Assembly (NCBI GenBank): GCA_047620505.1 | Contig: JBLHKS010000234.1 | Location: 1-10,699, forward strand | DNA from: JBLHKS01 sp047620505 | GTDB lineage: Bacteria; Verrucomicrobiota; Verrucomicrobiia; Verrucomicrobiales; DEV007 | DNA length: 10,699 nucleotides | Reading direction: 5' to 3' | Shown: positions 7,645-10,699 of the stretch, one piece after another | Layout: each line of letters opens with the position of its first letter | How positions within the stretch are numbered: the first letter of the stretch is position 1 | Program-made: the position numbers and the translations under genes | The notes under the pieces: generated by a model | Database searches by the model: none | Told to the model about the DNA's origin: nothing | Seen by the model: only the letters and a program-made list of their open reading frames with translations

Positions 7645-7675
7645 AACCAGCATCAATTCATGACAAAAGCCACCT
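7645..7675 (+). repeat. 31-bp direct repeat, right copy
   Basis: Partner of 2846-2876 with one mismatch. This copy lies in its probable original place: it forms the spacer and the first five codons of the sialidase-like gene, whose ATG is at 7660. In both copies the ATG sits 15 bases into the repeat. Confidence 0.95.
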
Positions 7676-8901
7676 TCCTCCCCGCATACCTCGCAACCTT
7701 CACCGCCACCCTATTGACGCAGGTCTCTGCGGAACTTCCCGATCTCGCCTTGCAACCGCCGCGGGTAACGGCGGAGTTCGCCCCGGACACCGTGAAGAGC
7801 GCTCGCGGCGCGCAGGGTGTTCCGGCGATGGAACGCGCGGCGAACGGACGGCTCTGGGCATCCTGGTATGCGGGACCGAGCCCGCGAGGTGTGGAGAGTT
7901 CGAAAAGTTATGTCGTGCTCGCCACGCGCGGCGACGACGGCGTCACGTGGTCCGAGCAGCTGCTGGTCCGGGCGCCCCGGTTTGTCCATACCTACGACCC
8001 TTGTCTCTGGATCGATCCGCGTGGGCGGCTCTGGTTTTTCTGGGCTCAGAGCGCCGGAGTTCAGGACGGCCGCATGGGGGTTTGGGCGATCGTGACGGAA
8101 AATCCCGGCGCCGACAAACCGGAGTGGACCGAGCCGCGCCGAATCGCCAACGGCGTGATGCTGAACAAGCCGACGGCGCTGAAAAATGGCGACTGGTTGC
8201 TCTGCATCGGCCTCTGGCGCGACAACACCAACGTGCCTAACGTCAGTTTCGATCCAGACGACCTCGCGCCCTACACCGTGGAAATGTTGACGCACGACCT
8301 CGGCGAAGAACGCGGATCGAACGTCTATCGCTCGACCGATGAAGGCGCCAGCTTTGAGCGCATCGGACAGGTCCGCATCCCGGGCACGCGCGTGGACGAA
8401 CACATGATCGTTGAGCGCCCCGACGGCAGTTTGTGGATGCTGCTGCGTAACACCGGCGGAATGGCCCAGAGCGTCTCGACCGATGGCGGGCGAACTTGGA
8501 AGGAAGGCTCGATCTATCTCGAAGGCCGGACGTTTGCGAACAAGCGCTTCTTTGTTCGGCGATTGCGATCGGGCGCGTTGCTCATGGTTCGGAACAACGC
8601 GCCGGACGGCAAACGATCTCACCTGTCCGCGTTCCTGTCCGATGACGACGGCGCCACGTGGAGCGATGGATTTCTGTTAGACGAACGCGAGTCGTCTTAT
8701 CCCGATGGCGTGCAGGCGGAGGATGGGACGATCTACATCATTTACGATCATCAGCGTTATACCCTGAACCGCCACGGTGAAGAAGGCGTCGGCTCCGTGC
8801 AGATGGCGGTGTTTCGCGAAGATGACATTCGCGAGGGAAAGCCGGTGTCGGATGAGGCGAGACTGAAAATTAACGTTACCCGTTTACGGAAGGGACTATG
8901 A
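7660..8901 (+). CDS. Secreted sialidase-like BNR/Asp-box protein
   Basis: A 413-residue protein with a signal peptide (about 1-24, ending TLLTQVSA) and a predicted six-bladed beta-propeller of the sialidase superfamily. Four Asp-box motifs are visible: RGDDGVTW (90-97), STDEGASF (225-232), STDGGRTW (273-280) and SDDDGATW (327-334). Other conserved segments are GRLWASWYAG, YDPCLWIDPRGRLWFFWAQ, GVMLNKPT and SSYPDGVQAEDGTIYIIYDH, the pattern of a bacterial family usually labelled sialidase or BNR-repeat protein. The FRIP-type motif that carries the first catalytic Arg of true GH33 sialidases is replaced here by QGVP (52-55), so sialic acid may not be the substrate. I chose ATG 7660 because it opens the signal peptide; the frame is open further upstream, but that part overlaps the DUF4838 gene. 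It lies 17 bases after that gene and is probably co-transcribed. Confidence 0.88.
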   Translation: MTKATFLPAYLATFTATLLTQVSAELPDLALQPPRVTAEFAPDTVKSARGAQGVPAMERAANGRLWASWYAGPSPRGVESSKSYVVLATRGDDGVTWSEQLLVRAPRFVHTYDPCLWIDPRGRLWFFWAQSAGVQDGRMGVWAIVTENPGADKPEWTEPRRIANGVMLNKPTALKNGDWLLCIGLWRDNTNVPNVSFDPDDLAPYTVEMLTHDLGEERGSNVYRSTDEGASFERIGQVRIPGTRVDEHMIVERPDGSLWMLLRNTGGMAQSVSTDGGRTWKEGSIYLEGRTFANKRFFVRRLRSGALLMVRNNAPDGKRSHLSAFLSDDDGATWSDGFLLDERESSYPDGVQAEDGTIYIIYDHQRYTLNRHGEEGVGSVQMAVFREDDIREGKPVSDEARLKINVTRLRKGL

Positions 8902-8918
8902 AATCCAATATCAATTAG
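8898..8918 (+). other. Six-codon ORF overlapping the sialidase-like stop (MKSNIN)
   Basis: ATG at 8898-8900 overlaps the TGA of the sialidase-like gene in an ATGA arrangement typical of translational coupling. It is preceded by GGAAGGG, one of the best Shine-Dalgarno-like sequences in the window. The frame ends after six codons (MKSNIN, then TAG). It may be a leader peptide for the next gene, or the start of a former downstream gene cut off at a recombination junction. Functional coding is unproven. Confidence 0.35.
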
Positions 8919-8929
8919 AAAGTTCAAAT

Positions 8930-9946
8930 ATGAAAATTGAGATTAAAAAATACGTCGACTCAATCACTCGATATGCAGCAGCTCTGACCGTGGCAGTGTG
9001 CTCGTTGGCCTTGACGCAGAGTGTTGATGCCCAAGCACCACCCCCTACCGAGAGGAAGTCGCTGAAAATCCTCGGAATTGGCAACAGTTTTCTTAAGAAC
9101 GCCACCAACATGCTGCCAGGGATCGTGAAGGATTCCGGGCATGAACTTATTCTCGGTGTTGCTGCTCCGGGCGGGTTCACGATCCAGAGACACTATGAAG
9201 CCGCATTGCTTGGCGAGACGAATCCTCAGGACCCGAAAGCGATGCTATACGAGTATAATAAGCAGAAGATGACTCTGAAAGAGATGCTGACGGCCGAGAA
9301 CTGGGATTATGTGACCATCCAGCAATCCAGCCCAAATAGCTTCAAGATCGACACTTACAGGCCATGCGCGCAGAACCTCTACGATTACATCAAGAAGTAT
9401 GCCCCACAGGCCGAGGTTGTTTTTCACCAGACTTGGGCCTGGAGGCCGGATCATAACAGGCAAAACATGGACAAGAATCCTCCCGGATTTATGTATCAGG
9501 AGCTCACCCGCAACTACCACGCCATCGCCAACGAAGTCAGGATTAAACTAATTATTCCCGTCGGCAATGCCTTCCAATTGGCAGAGGAAACTCCCGAGTG
9601 GAAATTCGCGAGAGATCCTGATTTCGACTACAACAATCCAAAATATCCCGAGCTTCCCAACGAACCCAATTCACTCAATGGCGGCTTTGCGTGGCGAGAG
9701 CCCACCGATAGAGAAAATAATGGTGCCGACAAAGTCTTCAAACTTGATGGCTCCCATGCCAACGGCGCAGGCAGCTATCTGGCGGCCTGTGTGTGGTATG
9801 AGTTTTTCTTTGGAGAGGACGTTCGGAAAATCACGAGGAATCCAGGGTTTCTTGGTGAACGGGCCGCATCGCTTCGTGAATTTGCCCATCAGGCTGTCAA
9901 CGGCGCCCGCCCGAAGGCTTGGCCTTCTGACACTTCGCCTGAATAG
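8930..9946 (+). CDS. Secreted DUF4886/SGNH-hydrolase-like protein
   Basis: A 338-residue protein with a signal peptide (about 1-35, AALTVAVCSLALTQSVDAQA). The mature part resembles DUF4886, a relative of SGNH hydrolases: ILGIGNSFLKNAT carries a candidate nucleophile Ser53 in GNSF, then WDYVTIQQSS (125-134), PVGNAF (210-215) and KLDGSHANGAGSYLA with candidate Asp273 and His276 near the C-terminus. By analogy it could be a carbohydrate esterase, but activity in this family is not well defined. Base composition is clearly lower in GC than the genes upstream (about 47% in a line counted by hand here, about 63% in the DUF4838 gene), and AAA and AAT codons are frequent. This points to a different origin. 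An AGAAAG about 9 bases before the ATG may serve as ribosome binding site. It lies 28 bases after the sialidase-like stop and 17 before the broken BNR gene. Confidence 0.86.
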   Translation: MKIEIKKYVDSITRYAAALTVAVCSLALTQSVDAQAPPPTERKSLKILGIGNSFLKNATNMLPGIVKDSGHELILGVAAPGGFTIQRHYEAALLGETNPQDPKAMLYEYNKQKMTLKEMLTAENWDYVTIQQSSPNSFKIDTYRPCAQNLYDYIKKYAPQAEVVFHQTWAWRPDHNRQNMDKNPPGFMYQELTRNYHAIANEVRIKLIIPVGNAFQLAEETPEWKFARDPDFDYNNPKYPELPNEPNSLNGGFAWREPTDRENNGADKVFKLDGSHANGAGSYLAACVWYEFFFGEDVRKITRNPGFLGERAASLREFAHQAVNGARPKAWPSDTSPE

Positions 9947-9963
9947 ACAACTCTAATCAATCA

Positions 9964-10699
9964 ATGACTCTACCCACGATGAATCGTTTCACCTTTTTTC
10001 ATTCGAGCGCCATTGCTGCCGTAATGAAGATCCAACTGATGACCGCGGTTGCCGCTCTGTGGAGTTGCCACGTCGCGTGGGCCGAAGACAGGTCTGTCGA
10101 ATGGGCTTTGGACAACAACATCACCTGAGTTGTGGACAGTGATGGTGAAATTCCTGAACCAAAGATTATTGTTAAAGATGCCTGCGCATGGCCAAACCTT
10201 ACCAGGCTTCCTGACGGCGCCATTATTGCTCTGATACACAACCAGCCAAGCCATGGGCAGATGCCGGGTGATGTTGACTGCTGGGCAAGTGAAGATGAAG
10301 GCAACACATGGACAAAAAGAAGTGTTGCCGCACCGCGTGGAGAACCTGCACAGAACCGCATGAATGTCGCGGCCGGGTTAACTGCCGATGGTGATTTGAT
10401 CCTGATTACTTCAGGCTGGTCTGATGCAGGCAATCCTGAAGCAGAGGGCTTGCCGCATTTGGGCAAACCATTGCAGCCATGGGTCTGTATTTCAAAAGAC
10501 AGTGGCAAAACATGGACAATCGACAAAGAAAGTTTTCCCGCGGGACCTGACAGCCGTTATCTCATTCCTTTCGGGGCTCTTCAGGGATTTTCGTGGCAAC
10601 TATCTAACGGAAAGAGATCTAACTTTGCGCAGAAAAACATGATTCGAATGCGGTAGTTGGCAAAGGACCGAAATCCGCGCGCTGCTGACTTCAGGCTTT
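9964..10699 (+). pseudogene. Broken sialidase-like BNR gene (in-frame stop, then frame disruption)
   Basis: ATG 9964 opens a signal-peptide-like sequence (LMTAVAALWSCHVAWAED, residues about 25-42), but TGA at 10126-10128 ends it after 54 codons. The same frame continues directly beyond the stop for 175 codons with clear sialidase-like content: DACAWPNLTRLPDGAIIALI, GDVDCWASEDEGNTW (Asp box), NRMNVAAGLTADGDLIL, CISKDSGKTW (second Asp box) and SRYLIPFG. After about 10575 the frame loses family-like sequence and stops at TAG 10654-10656, while another frame near 10629-10667 reads EKHDSNAVVGKG. A frameshift is therefore likely, and the gene runs off the window. It is a distinct paralogue of the BNR gene at 7660, with lower GC. 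The single TGA alone could be a sequencing error or readthrough; the second disruption makes decay more likely. Confidence 0.75.

Noticed and set aside
7375..7659. Upstream extension of the sialidase-like frame to an ATG at 7375.
   Set aside because: It overlaps the DUF4838 gene in another frame, has no signal-peptide character, and ATG 7660 opens a good signal sequence.
10120..10180. TGA as a selenocysteine or recoded codon in the second BNR gene.
   Set aside because: No convincing hairpin follows the TGA, other genes in the window use TGA as a normal stop, and the gene has a second disruption.
1..10699. CRISPR arrays, tRNA or rRNA genes.
   Set aside because: No regularly spaced repeats and no tRNA- or rRNA-like sequences were seen on either strand.

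Overview
The window looks like part of a polysaccharide-utilisation or glycan-processing locus from a moderately high-GC Gram-negative bacterium. It most resembles the PVC superphylum (Verrucomicrobiota, Lentisphaerota, Planctomycetota). This is inferred from gene content: a secreted type I sulfatase, a DUF4838 protein with a CBM9-like tail, BNR sialidase-like proteins and SGNH/DUF4886 hydrolases, nearly all with signal peptides. Clear Shine-Dalgarno sequences are scarce, which fits that group. No taxonomic marker gene is present, so the phylum is an inference.

Layout. 1-790 (minus) is a decayed IS1182-type transposase carrying several frameshifts and stops; it abuts the sulfatase stop codon. 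791-2176 (minus) is a complete secreted sulfatase. 2177-2399 is the divergent intergenic region. It appears to hold the eroded C-terminal end of a KDPG-aldolase-like gene on the minus strand, plus a possible promoter for the next gene. 2400-2846 (plus) is a MarR-family regulator. Then come, all on the plus strand with short spacers: an SGNH/GDSL esterase-like protein with an extra N-terminal domain (2861-4213), an exported TPR protein (4232-5149), a large DUF4838/CBM9-like protein (5186-7642), a sialidase-like BNR protein (7660-8901), a DUF4886/SGNH protein (8930-9946) and a second BNR sialidase-like gene that is broken by an in-frame TGA and further damage (9964 to the window end).

How they may work together. 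The secreted proteins look like a set that desulfates (sulfatase), de-esterifies (two SGNH-type proteins) and cleaves or binds (DUF4838/CBM9, BNR proteins) a decorated glycan. The MarR protein, divergent from the sulfatase, is the obvious candidate regulator. The substrate cannot be read from the sequence.

Genome dynamics are the most striking part. A 31-base direct repeat (one mismatch) covers the start region of the sialidase-like gene and recurs just after the MarR gene. It brackets the three-gene block 2861-7642 as if that block had been inserted or the locus rearranged. Base composition falls at about position 8,900, where a six-codon ORF with a good ribosome binding site overlaps the sialidase-like stop codon. 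Both ends of the window carry pseudogenes. Together these suggest a mosaic, actively rearranging accessory region.
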